From contig NC_092340.1 in the NCBI RefSeq assembly GCF_046630445.1, forward strand, positions 362,618,001-362,682,000: 64,000 nt of DNA, written 5' to 3'. The notes under the pieces were generated by a model, which saw nothing but the letters and a program-made list of their open reading frames with translations, did not search any database and was not told the origin of the DNA. Below are positions 39,382-52,511 of this stretch, piece after piece (the first letter of the stretch is position 1; the number at the start of each line of letters is the position of its first letter). The stretch comes from Rutidosis leptorrhynchoides (lineage: Eukaryota > Streptophyta > Magnoliopsida > Asterales > Asteraceae). Both the position numbers and the translations under genes were made by a program.

Positions 39382-41034
39382 TGATAATGCTAAAAACGAA
39401 CATATATTTCATAGCATTATCCTTCAAGAAAGACAAGCTTTTGGTTGCAATTGTTCTATTTACAAGTGACATTCGTTTAATTAATAAAAGGTGAAGACAA
39501 AAGACAGATTCGACGATTTGAAGACGCAAACGACCAAAAAGCTAAAAAGTACAAAGTACAATCAAAGTGGTTCAAATTATTGATGAGAAACGTCTAAAAA
39601 TTACAAGAGTACGAGCCGCAAAACGCAAAGTACAAGATATTAAATAGTACGCAAGGACGTTCGAAAATTCGGAACCGGGACATGAACCAACTATCAACGC
39701 GCAACTCAACGGAGCTAAAATTACAAGTCAATGATGTACAAGAATATAATATAATATATATAAAATTATATATATTATATTATATAATATATTAATACGC
39801 AGCAGCCCACGTTTTTGGAATCATTGTGAGCTGGAAAAGCAGGCCATGCGATCGCATGGCCAGGAAGGCTTAAAACCATGCGATCGCATGGCAGCCTGTA
39901 GCAGGCCAAGTCCTATAAAAAGCAACGAATTTGGCCGATTTAATTACACAATATAATTCAATCTCTCTCACTCTCATATATATATTTATATTTTAATTAT
40001 AATTTTAATATTGAAGTTTAATAATAATAAGGTTATAGTAGCGAATGTTGTAAGTGTGTAAGTCGAAATTCTGTCCGTGTAACACTACGCGATTAATACT
40101 CAATGTAAGTTATGTTTAACCTTTTTAAATTAATGTCTCGTAGCTAAGTTATTATTATGCTTATTTAAGCCGAAATAATCATGATGTTGGGCTAAATATT
40201 AAAGGCGGGGTAATTGGGCTTTGTACCATAATTGGGGTTTGGACAAAAGAACGACACTTGTGAAAATTGGACTATGGGCTATTAATGGGCTTTATATTAA
40301 CTAAACGATACCTCGTTAAATTAATATAAAGATTACAATTTGACGTATCTATATATAACCACATACGCTTAATCGGGTACGGTGGGCGGGATATCTATAA
40401 ATACGAATTATCGTTCATTTTACCGGACACGGGGATGGATTAATAGTTAATGGACTCATTAAAATAGGGGTGGATTACATTCAAGGGTAATTGGTGTAAT
40501 TGTTAATAAAGTAGTAAAACCTTTGATTACACGCAGTCGATAACCTGGTGTATTCATTAAACAAAGTATTAAGACCTTGTTACAGTTTGAATCCCCAATT
40601 AGTTGGAATATTTGACTTCGGGTATAAGGATAATTTGATGAAGACTCTCGCACTTTATATTTATGACTGATGGACTGTTATGGACAAAAACCGTATGGAC
40701 ATATTGAATAATCCAGGACAAAGGACAATTAACCCATGGTAATAAACTAAAATCAACACGTCGAACATCATGATTACGGAAGTTTAAATAAGCATAATTC
40801 CTTTATTTTATATCTCATCGCACTTTTATTTACTGTAATTTTATTTATCGTCATTTTAATTATCGTACTTTTAATTATCGCATTTTTATTTATCGTCATT
40901 TACTTTACGCTTTAAATTAAGTTGTATTTATTTTTAATATTTTACATTAGGTTTTAATTGCGACTTAAGACATAAAATCGATAAACCGGTCATTAAACGA
41001 TAAAAACTCCCTTTTTATAATAATAATAATAATA

Positions 41035-41071
<37 letters not shown>

Positions 41072-41302
41072 AATATAGTTTTAAAAATATAGCGTTAAAC
41101 ATGGCTAGCTCCCTGTGGAACGAACCGAACTTACTAAAAACTACACTACTTTACAATTAGGTACACTGCCTATAAGTGTTGTAGCAAGGTTTAGGTATAT
41201 CCACTCTATAAATAAATAAATAACTTGTGTAAAATTGTATCGTATTTAATAGTATTTCGCAATAAAAATATAACTATTTCGTATACGCTGCTGCACACAT
41301 CA
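39382..41302 (+). repeat. 5' LTR of the Athila element (1.92 kb)
   Basis: It starts TGATAATGCTAAAAACG and ends GCTGCACACATCA. It contains two GCGATCGC palindromes (39842-39861, 39876-39891), a TATA-like run near 39978, and a repeated ATTATCGTACTTTTA-type tract (40820-40910). Confidence 0.92.
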
Positions 41303-41310
41303 AGTATTTT

Positions 41311-41330
41311 TGGCGCCGCTGCCGGGGACG
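41311..41330 (+). other. Primer-binding region of the Athila element
   Basis: TGGCGCCGCTGCCGGGGACG lies 8 bp inside the 5' LTR, the characteristic word at this place in Athila and Tat elements. Confidence 0.88.
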
Positions 41331-42570
41331 CCGAAGCGAAACGCTATAAAAAAAGATTTTTATTAAGTTTTAATTTCTTTTTGTAAAAATACGTTTTAAA
41401 TATTAAAAATACAAAAATAAAAAAAATAAAAAAACAAAATATATATATTTTTAAGAGTTTGTTTAAAATATATAAAATTATAATGTATTTTTATTTTAAT
41501 TTTTAAATACAAGTTTTATTTAATTTATATAAATATTTTATTTAAATTAAAAACAGAAAACAAAGTAAAAAAAAATATATATAAGTAAAAGTAAACGGGC
41601 TACACTGTAGTAGCCCAACAATTGGCCTGGTACCCGAAGCCTTGCGACCGCATAGGATTCCTACACACAATCCATGCGATCGCATGGATTGATTTGACAG
41701 CCCAGGAACCTCAGCCGACGAATTAGGGTTACGGAGTATTAATTATTAATAATTATTATTATTAATTAATTATAATTAGGGTTTTTAATTTAATAATAAT
41801 TAGTTTTAGTTTTATTTAATTTGTAATATTTAGTTTAAAGTAGTTTTATTAATTATAAATTGATACTTTTATACAATAAATAATATAAAAATAATATTTT
41901 TATAAAATTGTATTTTTATAACTTTAAGCTAGTTTTATATTTTGTATCTTTTTATTAGTTAAAGCGTAACTTTTATAATTTTTCGTTCGTACTTAGTTTT
42001 AAATTTAGTATTTGCCATAGTTACTTTATTTCTAGATTTTTAAGTTTTGCCGTAAAATCCCTTAAGTGCTTTTTCTTTAGATTAAGACTTAGATGCTTTA
42101 GAATTTTGCGACGCCGTTTTAAGATTTTAGTACTTTTTAAGTTATTGCCGTTTTGAATATAGAATTCCTTTTATGCTTTAATACCTTTAGACGTAAGTTT
42201 TAATTTTTAGTTTTTAGAATTCTAAGTTTCGACGCTTTTCTTTCTTATTTTTATTTTTCGACGTTTTCCGACGCGCTCTTTTTCTTTCCTATTTCTCGAC
42301 ACTCTAGTTTTTAGGACATAGAATTTTCTATTTCTTCTCTAAAATTTCAAAACGAAAAATTATTTTAAGCGGTTATATTGATAGACATCCAAAATTTTCT
42401 GGTTCGTAGTAATAGTTGGATTTGTTAGTGGCGAGTTGTGGGCTTTCGATTTAAAGGGTCCTGGCTACCTGCTGCATCTATTGGCTATTCGAAACGTGGG
42501 CAAAATCAGAAAAGTCTATTAATTTGATAACTTATATAATTTTTATCTTTTATAACTAATAGGATATTCA
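41331..42570 (+). other. Athila leader
   Basis: AT-rich untranslated leader with one GCGATCGC palindrome (41671-41688) and a one-off TTGCGACCGCATA variant at about 41642. Nothing coding is recognised. Confidence 0.6.
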
Positions 42571-44050
42571 GTGAATGCACCGAGCAAAACGTTCACTACC
42601 TTTCATACGTTCACTACCTGTAACTAGATCAAGACATCTAGCCAACATTGTCGCCGTTGATTTTTCTTTAGAATCATCATCTAGTCGACAAAGTACTCCA
42701 ATTCAAATTTTCGATAATCCATTTTTTTAACCCGACCTCACAATTGAGAATCCGGAGGATAGTCAGGGACAATTCAGAGATCATGAACCACTAATCATTC
42801 CTCCTGAACCACAAATCACTCATCCAGAGATTGTCGAGGAAGAAACCATTAAGTCAGAATCCTCTAGTGATTCAGATTCAACAAATTCATTCATAGAAAA
42901 TCTGGAACCTCTAAGTATGGAAGACCGAATGAGGGCTAAACGCACTGACCAAGGTCATGCAATTACTCAACCAGACATTAATGCGCCAGATTATGAAATC
43001 AAAGGACAAATCCTACACATGGTAACTAATCAATACCAATTTAGTGGTGCACCGAAGGAAGATCCAAACGAACATCTTCTTACCTTTAATAGGATTTGTA
43101 CTCTATTTAAAATCCGAGAAGTGGAGGATGAACAGATATATCTCATGTTATTTCCATGGACTTTAAAGGGAGAAGCCAAAGATTGGTTAGAATCGTTACC
43201 TGAAGGGGCGATTGATACATGGGACGTTTTAGTTGAAAATTTTCTTAAACAATTCTTTCCGGCATCTAAAGCCGTGAGACTTCAAGGAGAAATTGTTACG
43301 TTCACACAAAAGCCAAATGAAACACTATATGAGACGTGGACAAGATTTGGAAAGTTGTTAAGAGGATGTCCGCAATATGGTTTAGACACTTATCAAATAG
43401 TACAAATATTCTACCAAGGATGGGACATAACTACAAGAAAAGATATCGACATAGCAGCTGGTGGTTCCATTATGAAGAAAACCGCAACTGAAGCTTACAA
43501 AATTATTGATAACACTGCTTCCCACTCACATGAGTGGCACCGAGAAAAAGATATCGTTAGATCATCTAAAGCAGCTAGAGCCGATTCTAGCCATGACTTT
43601 GATTCTATTTCCGCAAAGATAGATGATGTCAAGAGACGAATGGAAAAGATGACTAAGGATATTCACTCAATACGAATTAGTTGTGAGCAGTGTGGAGGAC
43701 CACATTTGACAAAAGATTGTCTCAGTATTGAACAAACAATGGAACAAAGAGAGAATGTTTCATACATGAACCAAAGTCCTGGAAATAATTATCAGAATAA
43801 TTATTAACCGCCAAGACCAATCTACAATCTAAACCAGAATTATAACCGAAATGTTCCATACAACAATCAACAAGGTCCTAGCAATCAACAAGTATCCAAT
43901 AATACTTACAATCAGCAAAGACCTATTTTTCAAAATAAACCACCACAAACCGATGATAAAAAGACAAATTTAGAAGATATGATGTCGAAGCTAGTTGAAT
44001 CTCAAACTCAATTTTTCACATCTCAAAAACAAACGAATGAAAGGTTAATG
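42571..44050 (+). pseudogene. Athila gag remnant
   Basis: Fossil capsid region. Athila gag words are clear: PDYEIKGQILHMV, FSGAPKEDPNEHL, LFPWTLKGEAKDWLESLP, FLKQFFPASKAVRLQ, then one knuckle-like CEQCGGPHLTKDC and an Asn/Gln-rich tail. Broken. Confidence 0.88.
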
Positions 44051-46690
44051 AAATGAGCATTTCTGATGACTCTATTTCTAATCCACAAGAACCACGGCCT
44101 GAGCAAGAGAAAGAAACAGAACTGGTAGTTGAAAAGGTTAATGAAGATAACACAGTTAAGGCTAAACCTTATGTTAAACCATACCAACCATCACTTCCTT
44201 ATCCGAGTAAAATGAGAAAAGAAAGACTTGAAGCCGAGCAATCCAAATTCTTGGATATGTTTAAACAAATAAATGTCAATCTTCCTTTCATTGATGTGAT
44301 TTCAGGAATGCCTAGATATGCCAAATTTCTGAAAGATCTAATCACAAATAGAAAGAAAATGGAAGAACTCTCGGCTGTTACAATGAATGCTAATTATTCT
44401 GCAGTGCTGTTGAATAAGATACCAGAAAAATTATCAGATCCAGGAAGTTTCACAATTCCATGTTTTCTGGGTAGTCTTAGTTCAATAAAAGCATTGGCAG
44501 ATTTAGGTGCTAGTATAAATTTAATGCCGTATTCACTATACACTAAACTAGACCTTAGAGAATTGAAAACAACACGAATAACATACAACTAGCAGACCGA
44601 TCAGTAAAATATCCTAGAGGGATAATGGAGAACATGCTAGTTAAAGTTGGTACTTTAGTATTTCCAGTAGACTTTGTTATTCTGGATATGGAAGAAGATT
44701 CTCAAGTTCCTCTCATATTAGGAAGACCATTCTTAAACACGGCTAAAGCAATAATAGACGTGTTCGGTAAGAAACTGACCCTAAGTATAGAGGACGAGAG
44801 TGTTACCTTTTCTGTTGATAGAGCCATGCAACAACCGCAATCTGCAGATGATACATGTTATTATATTCAAACTATAGATTCACATGCAGAATTATTAGAA
44901 GAATTTCCAGAATTACAAGGAACGGGAGAATGTTCTTTAGAAGACGGAACTGAACCAATTAATGAAGCTGAAATGTTAGCTACACTTATGGCTAATGGAT
45001 ACAAACCAACAACAGAAGAAATTCAAATGATAAAAGAGGAATACAGATATCGATATAAATCATCGATAGAAGAACCACCGAAATTAGAGTTAAAGCCACT
45101 TCCAAACCATTTGGAATACGCTTATTTACATGGTGAATCTGAATTACCTGTAATAATATCGTCTTCTCTTACAGAAAATAAAAAATCTCAACTCATTTCT
45201 GTGCTAAAAGCTCATAAACCAGCTATTGCATGGAAGATTCATGACATTAAAGGAATAAGTCCTTCGTATTGCACACATAAAATCCTTATGGAAGAAGGTC
45301 ATAAAACGTATGTGCAACGCCAACGAAGACTAAATCCTAATATGCAAGATGTTGTTAAGAAAGAAATTATTAAACTGCTAGATGCAGGTTTAATTTATCC
45401 AATCTCTGATAGTCCATGGGTAAGTCCCGTTAAATGCGTACCTAAGAAGGGTGGCATGACTGTCATCACAAATGAAAAAAATTAGCTTATTCCTACTAGG
45501 ACTGTAACAGGATGGCGTGTCTATATTGATTATAGAAAATTAAATGGCACCACCAGAAAAGATCACTTTCCCTTACCTTTCATTGATCAAATGTTGGAAA
45601 GGTTGGCCGGGAACAGTTACTATTGTTTTCTTGATGGTTTTTTCGGATATTTTCAAATTCCAATAGCACCCGAGGACCAAGAGAAAACCACGTTCATATG
45701 CCCTTATGGTACTTTTGCTTACAAACGCATGCCATTTGGACTTTGCAATGCCCCTGCAACCTTTCAAAGGTGCATGATGGCGATTTTTCACGACATGATA
45801 GAAGAATGCATGGAAGTTTTCATGGATGAATTTTCAATCTTCGATGATACTTTTGAAACATGTCTAGTTAATCTTGAACGAATGCTTATTAGATGCGAGC
45901 AATCAAATCTAGTACTTAATTGGGAGAAATGCCATTTCATGGTTAGAGAAGGCATCGTTCTTGGTCATAAAATTTCAAAGGAAGGAATTGAAGTGGATAG
46001 AGCTAAAGTAGATGTAACTGCTAAACTTCCACATCCCACCAATGTTAGAGGAGTTAGGAGTTTTCTAGGGCATGCCGGTTTTTACCGACGTTTCATAAAA
46101 GATTTTTCTAAAATTGCCACTCCTATGAATAAACTCCTAGAAAAGGATGCTCCATTAATCTTTTCAGATGAATGCATCAAATCTTTTAATATTCTTAAAG
46201 AAAAACTCACTAATGCGCCGATCATGATAACTCCAAATTGGAATCTACCATTTGAACTCATGTGCGATGCAAGTGATTTTGCAATGGGAGCCGTTTTAGG
46301 ACAAAGGATTGAAAAACGATTTCAACCTATTTATTACGCTAGTAAGACGTTACAAGGAGCACAAACGAATTACACAACTACTGAAAAAGAACTCCTTGCT
46401 ATTGTCTTTGCTTTTGACAAATTTCGTTCATATCTCGTTCTAGCTAAAACGGTGGTCTATACCGACCATTCTGCTCTTAGATACCTATTTTCTAAACAAG
46501 ATGCCGAACCACGATTAATTCGTTAGATCTTACTCTTACAAGAGTTCGATATTGAGATCCGAGACAAAAAGGGAGCAGAAAATCTCGCCGCTGATCATCT
46601 TTCTCGTCTTGAAAATCCCGAATTAGAAATTCTAAATGAATCGGCCATACAAGATAACTTTCCTGATGAATATCTATTGAAGATAGATTA
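44050..46690 (+). pseudogene. Athila pol remnant: protease, RT, RNase H
   Basis: The protease motif ALADLGASINLMPYS is near 44495-44540. RT words follow from about 45180 (SPWVSPVKCVPKKGG, FLDGFFGYFQIPIAPEDQEK, PFGLCNAPATFQRCM, and the catalytic region VFMDEFSIF), then RNase H words (ELMCDASDFAMGAVLGQR, TDHSALRYL). RNase H before integrase fits Gypsy. A fossil with several breaks. Confidence 0.9.
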
Positions 46691-46937
46691 TAATGAAATT
46701 CCATGGTTTGCAGACTATGCAAACTACTTAGTATGTGGATTCCTTGAAAAAGGGTTGTCGTACCAAAAACGAAAGAAATTCTTTAGTGATATAAAACACT
46801 ATTTCTGGGAAGATCCACATTTGTTTAAAAGTTGTCCCGATGGAATAATACGCCGATGTGTATTCGGAGATGAAGCTAGTAAAATCTTAAACCATTGTCA
46901 CACAGGACCAACAGGAGGGCATTATGGGCCTCAACTC

Positions 46938-47209
46938 TGTAACACCCTAGGCAAATCCCACATCGCCCACAGACATGAGTGATCATGGGATTATAAGGTA
47001 ATACTCACGCTTAAATGACACAACGCGTTTTGGGATCACATGCTGAGTAGAAGTGCGAGTACGTTGTGGTTAAGCGTGCTCGGGCGAGAGCACTACCAGG
47101 ATGGGTGACCGCCTGGGAAAGTGCTTCTCGTGTGTGGTCGCCAAGAAAAAGCCGTGTGCCTGCGGGCAAATCGGACAATATTGTGGTCATGTTAAGCTGG
47201 GGTGTTACA
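46938..47209 (+). repeat. Cassandra 5' LTR
   Basis: 272 bp, same length as 47294-47565 with about five differences by eye. It includes the 5S-like segment 47069-47131. Confidence 0.95.
47069..47131 (+). promoter_or_regulatory. 5S rRNA-like internal promoter segment (5' LTR)
   Basis: GTTAAGCGTGCTCGGGCGAG and GGATGGGTGACCGCCTGGGA match the A-box/intermediate/C-box region of plant 5S rRNA almost exactly. The upstream 5S half is diverged, so this is not a 5S gene. In Cassandra this segment is thought to recruit RNA polymerase III. Confidence 0.93.
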
Positions 47210-47293
47210 GAATGGTATCAGAGCCACTCATGTGCCGTTGGTGGTGGTGGGGCAAACCTCATCGAGGACGATGAGTCCCTAAGGGGGGGTGAA

Positions 47294-47565
47294 TGTAACA
47301 CCCTAGGCAAATCCCACATCGCCCACAGACATGAGTGATCATGGGATTATAAGGTAATACTCACGCTTAAATGACACAACGCGTTTTAGGATCACATGCT
47401 GAGTAGAAGTGCGAGTACGTTGTGGTTAAGCGTGCTCGGGCGAGAGCACTGCCAGGATCGGTGACCGCCTGGGAAAGTGCTTCTCGTGTGTGGTCGCCAA
47501 GAAAAAGCCGTGCGCCTGCGGGCAAAGCGGACAATATTGTGGTCATGTTAAGCTGGGGTGTTACA
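47294..47565 (+). repeat. Cassandra 3' LTR
   Basis: Matches 46938-47209. The 5S-like segment is at 47425-47487. Confidence 0.95.
47425..47487 (+). promoter_or_regulatory. 5S rRNA-like internal promoter segment (3' LTR)
   Basis: Same as 47069-47131 with two differences in the box region (CACTGCCAGGATCGG here). Confidence 0.92.
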
Positions 47566-47570
47566 AACTC

Positions 47571-48626
47571 ACAGCAAGAAAAGTCTATGACGCTGGATTC
47601 TATTGGCCTACAATTTTCAAAGACGCACACCTTCTTTGCAAATCCTGTGATGCTTGTCAAAGGGCCGGAAAAATAAGGCAACGTGATAAAATGCCACAAA
47701 ATGTCATTCAAGTATGTGAAGTATTTGACGTTTGGGGTATTGATTTTATGGGTCCATTTCCAAAATCTCATAATAATCTCTACATTCTTGTAGCCATTGA
47801 TTATGTATCTAAATGGGTGGAAGCACAAGCTCTCCCAACTAACGATGCACGAGTTGTAGTCAACTTTTTAAAATGTCTTTTTGCTAGGTTCGGAACACCG
47901 AAAGCTTTAATAAGTGATCGGGGTACTCATTTTTGTAATAATCAACTTGAGAAAGTTCTCAAAAGATATGGAGTAACTCATAAAATCTCAACCGCTTATC
48001 ATCCACAAACAAGTGAACAAGTTGAAAATACCAACCGAGCATTAAAACGTATTCTAGAGAAAACCGTAGGATCAAATCCGAAGGAATGGTCCATGAAATT
48101 GGAGGATGCACTCTGGGCTTTTAGAACAGCCTACAAAACTCCAATTGGAACCACACCTTTTAAACTCGTTTACGGAAAAGCATGTCACCTTCCAGTAGAA
48201 ATTGAACACAAAGCATTTTGGGCTTTGAAGACATGTAATCTTGATTTACATGAAGCTGGAAGTCTACGGTTAAGTCAACTAAACGAATTAGAAGAATTAA
48301 GACATGAAGCATACGAAAATTCGTTAATCTATAAAGAAAGAACGAAGAAATGGCATGATAAAAGAATCAGAAGTTCAAAAGAATTTAAAGAAGGAGACAG
48401 AGTTCTTCTTTTCAATTCATGATTCAAGTTATTTTCTGGAAAATTGAAATTAAGATGGTCTGGACCATTCATAGTTAAAAGAGTTTTTCCATATGGAACA
48501 ATAGAGTTAATAAATTCAAATGGGATTGAGTTTAAAGTTAATGGTCACAGAGTTAAACATTACATACATGGTCCAATGGAAGTTGACAATAAAGTTAATC
48601 ACAATTTCAACACCGCATCTAACTAA
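47571..48626 (+). pseudogene. Athila integrase remnant
   Basis: The zinc-binding end ([12 protein letters not shown]), catalytic core ([48 protein letters not shown]) and C-terminal barrel words ([25 protein letters not shown]) follow the Cassandra insertion. A fossil, broken. Confidence 0.9.
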
Positions 48627-50290
48627 GTGTGGGGAGAATCAAGTCTTTTTAAGGATAATATATATTTCTGTTAGAGTTAGATATTCTGTTTTCGTGTAGT
48701 TCTCGAGAATGGAATCCGAATGGTCTTTCCCTAGCAGATCCTAAAGAACTAGTCTTCTCCCTCCATTCTGAATTTTTATTTCTTTTAGGTTTTACGAGAT
48801 GAAGAATTTGATCTGAACCATGGTCTACTACTACACGCTATGATTACTAAACATAATAATAACATCTTCCTGAGTGAACTGGTATCATTCATAAGAGGCA
48901 AAATGGACGAACTGAGGAAAGAACTCAGGAAAGACCACCATAAGATACATTTTGGTAAAGGAAAATCAAAATCCACAACAAAAAGAAGAGCACGACACCT
49001 TGAAAGATGTCATAAATGCGTAAAATGGTCACACGAAGGTAAATGTTCAAACAATCAAACATATTCAAATACCGAATTTGTTACTCTATGCAGAGAATGA
49101 CCGTTCATATGTTTAGAAGAAAAGTTATTGAAGAATCGAGGTTACGCTTACGTAGCTATGGAGAACCAAATCACACGACTCTCCTATGAGTCAGCTAAAG
49201 CAGGTCTCTGAGAATTCTTTCTCATAGGTAAATATGTACAGTTTTATTTTTATTTTATTGTTTTTAACCTTTTGTTAATAAACGCTGAATCGTTCGCTAT
49301 TGGTATTCAATAAAATTAGGTATGCGAAACCGAAATTATTGATATCATACAAAAATTTATTACATCACTGCGAAATTTACCGTTTATTCTTAAGGTATAA
49401 ATATCTTTAATCAATCAATCCAAAAATATTTCAAAAATTCGTCAGGAGTAAAACTATGTAAAATAGCCGAAATTACTTTACCCAAAAGAGAGGCGTATAT
49501 TTTTGATAATATTTGATTGATTAAAGTGAGATAAAAGACCAAAAAGATTTTTTATTTTAATTTTTACCTTGTTTTTAAAATTAATATATAAATATTAAAT
49601 TATTATTGTAAATTTTTAAAACCAATATATTTAAGTTTTTAAATATTTTAAAAAATTAATATTTTTAATATAAGTTTGTAAAATTAAATTTATATAAAAT
49701 TTTAATTTTATGCATTTTAAATTTAAGTTTGATGTGAATTTAAAAACAAAAATGTACTTTACTTCATCAAGTTAAAAATTGATTTATAAAATTCGTCGTG
49801 AGTTGAAGACTAGGTCGTTGAACCGAAATTGCTTTACCCAAGGGCGGGACGAGAAATTTTATTATCATTAATTTTAATCTTATTGAATTAAAGTATGCCA
49901 AAAACATTAAAAAAAAAAAACTCAAAAATCTTTGCTTTTAAAACGACGCTTAATTTTAAAATTTTGTCGAGAGACGGACTAGGACAACGATCCGAAATGC
50001 CCTCATTCTTAAAAGAAACAAATTTTTAAAATTTATTAATTTATGTTTTATTAGTTAAAGGTTTTTATATAAAAAAAAAAGGGTCAGGACCCCATGCGAT
50101 CGCATGGGGTTTCCTCTACTATATCATGCGGTCGCATGACCCCAGATAGCTGGACAGAAACAAAAGGCCATCGAACTGATCTCTGTCTCCCACAATTCAC
50201 ACACACAGACACGAGCATACACACACATAATCACCAAAAATCACCAATTTTCAACCAAAATCAACCAAATTTCTCACAATAATCCGCTAT
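48627..50290 (+). other. Athila region downstream of integrase
   Basis: Begins with a purine-rich AAGTGTGGGGA word (48624-48634), then AT-rich non-coding DNA with a palindrome CCCATGCGATCGCATGGG (50091-50108). No domain is recognised. Confidence 0.55.
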
Positions 50291-52511
50291 AATCATGCCT
50301 TTCTTCAGATGGGGAAGCAAAAAGGTAAAGATTTCACCCCTAAAACTCTTAAAATTTGAATTTTAGTGTTCTTGAGCTAAATTTTACCTAATTTGATTTT
50401 GTTAATTTCTAGTGTAATTAGAGTTAAATTGTTAGTATATTATGCATGTATAACCTAGATTGATGCTATTTAACATGATTTGAAGCCAAAAACTTCAAAA
50501 TTTTTAGAAATCTAGGATTTGTGTTCTTGAGCAATTTGGGGTTTTTTGATATAAACAGGTTATGGCCGAATTTTGTCATGAATTATTGCTAAATTAAGTA
50601 GTGTAACATGTTTAGGTAGCTAAATGATCCAAACTTTGATCCTAAACATGATTTTTGAGAATTAAAGTGGACCTTTCAAGTCTAAAATTCAAGAACTTGA
50701 TTAATTTGATATAAATGCCATTTGAAACTTGTTAAATTGCTAGTAATGATTATTTTGACATGTTATTTGAGTAGAATGCTTATGAACTTTGAAAACATTT
50801 TCATATATGCTTATTTGAAAAAGTGTAGAATTGATAAAAATATGAAAATGAGTATGAGTTTAATATAGATTAAACATGTTATTGTAATTATTTTAATTTG
50901 TTATTTTGCTAACACTAATGCATATTTGGATGCACAAATTTTGTGTTTAATGTGTTTTGCAGAAATATACCGAATCTGGCGGTGCATCATCATCCAGACA
51001 ACCTGAAAACGAACCACATCCAAAAATGCAATATGAGCCACAATATGAACCAGAACCAGAACCTGAACAGGAACAACAACAAGAACAACAATACCATAAT
51101 GATCAACACGTACCATATAATGAACCGGACCCACAATTTTTTTATTATCTACGTAGTATTTCCCGCTCATCATATAGTAGAACACCCAACAATTCATGAA
51201 GAACAGTTGCATCCAAATTGAAGGATTGATAGAAGTTGGAGAGATTACCCGACATACCAAAGTAACAAATATAAACTGGTAACGAAAAATGTGGAAGTAC
51301 CGAGGGTAATCGATTGGGAGCCTTTGGAAAGGGTCCAACTAGCTAACCCAGTTAGACTGCATCTAATCCAAAGGTATGGCAGATCTTCTTTTCCCGATTG
51401 GGAACGTTTATTTACAACTCGTAGGCCTGTATATAAAGAGTGGTGTGTTGAGCTTATAAGTACTATAGCTTTTAATAAGGATGTAGATAGGTTAGACGAT
51501 AAGAGTTTTCTTAGATTTTTACTTGACCGTAAGATGTACAGAATGTCCATGCTGGACATGGCCAGGGCTTTATAGATTTACACTCCCGCCGAATTACTAC
51601 TACCTGATTGTACAAATTTGATTTATCATGGTGAAAGGGTAGATAGAAATTTTGACGCTGACGCCGTCTGGAGGCGTATGTCAAATTATAATATTTTTAC
51701 GCGGGGAGGAAGACACTCCTATTTAGATATTAACAAAGCAGAGCTTCGTATTATACATAGATTTTTAGCTAATTCGATTACACAAAGAGGTAACAACAAG
51801 GAATAAATGACTCTACACGATTTATTTTACCTTAAGTGTATTCGAAACACTAGAAGCTTTGTTAATATTCCCTACTGTATTGGTTTTTATCTGTCCAAAA
51901 TAGTGGAAGGTATACAGGACGGGGGAATAATAGGAGGAGGTATTTTTGTTACTCTCATTGGAGAGTATTTAGGTGTAGATAGGGAACAAGGGGGTCCACT
52001 GATGGTGTGTAGGGAACAGGATGAGACTTTAGGATTGCGGGTCTATCAAGGTGCAAAGGTATTAAAGAGCAGACACAATCAGGCAGTACCATATCAGGGC
52101 CCTCATCCACAGGTAGAGAGAGGTTCAGATGAGGAAATGGAGGAAGCGGATGACATTAGGGATGTCATTAGGGAGGCTGTTACTGATGTTTACCAGCGTA
52201 TAGATGAGGTAGAAATGGCAAACGAGGCTAGACATAGTCAGTACGAGCAGTGGCACGCCGAGAATGTGTACGAGCATTCCAGGCAACGACATCATGATAG
52301 ATGGCACTATCATCAGTATCAGATCATGAGCCAGCTATCATCTCAGGTACCAAATAACTACGTACCGACCCGACCTGCTTATTATCCGCCACACCAGCCC
52401 GATATGCGACCACCATTTACTCTCTATGACCCCAACCAAGCCTATAAGCACACCTATAACCAACCGTGGAACCCGACCGACGACATGAATTGGAACCCCT
52501 ATCCAGATTGA
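50290..52511 (+). pseudogene. Athila extra ORF (ORF-1 / env-position protein) remnant
   Basis: Downstream of integrase lies the extra coding region typical of Athila: a Glu/Gln/Pro-rich stretch (EPEPEQEQQQEQQ) at 51050-51100, a globular part (VPRVIDWEPLERVQLANPV, SFPDWERLFTTRRPVYKEW), and a charged C-terminal part rich in Tyr/Pro/His. A short ATG-led segment at about 50295 with a good donor and a good acceptor before 50963 suggest it was expressed by splicing, as reported for extra ORFs of Athila-like elements. No membrane segment or signal peptide is evident, so env function is unproven. A fossil, with a few breaks. Confidence 0.65.

Larger units (their letters stand above)
46938..47565 (+). 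mobile_element. Cassandra TRIM retrotransposon, 628 bp, ends intact
   Basis: Two 272-bp LTRs (TGTAACACCC...GGGTGTTACA) flank an 84-bp middle, with duplication AACTC at 46933-46937 and 47566-47570. The middle has a tRNA-iMet primer site (TGGTATCAGAGCC at 47213) and a purine tract (AAGGGGGGGTGAA at 47281). Each LTR contains a 5S-rRNA-like segment, the mark of Cassandra. It codes for nothing and would depend on proteins from other elements. The LTRs differ by about five bases, so it is young. Confidence 0.96.

Noticed and set aside
47069-47131. A genuine 5S rRNA gene
   Set aside because: Only the control-box half matches 5S; the first half is diverged, and the segment lies inside paired LTRs with target duplications, as in Cassandra.
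47066-47338. Arg/Ser-rich small proteins from the 5S-like repeats
   Set aside because: Open frames arise from GC-rich 5S-like DNA in a non-coding TRIM and appear once per LTR.
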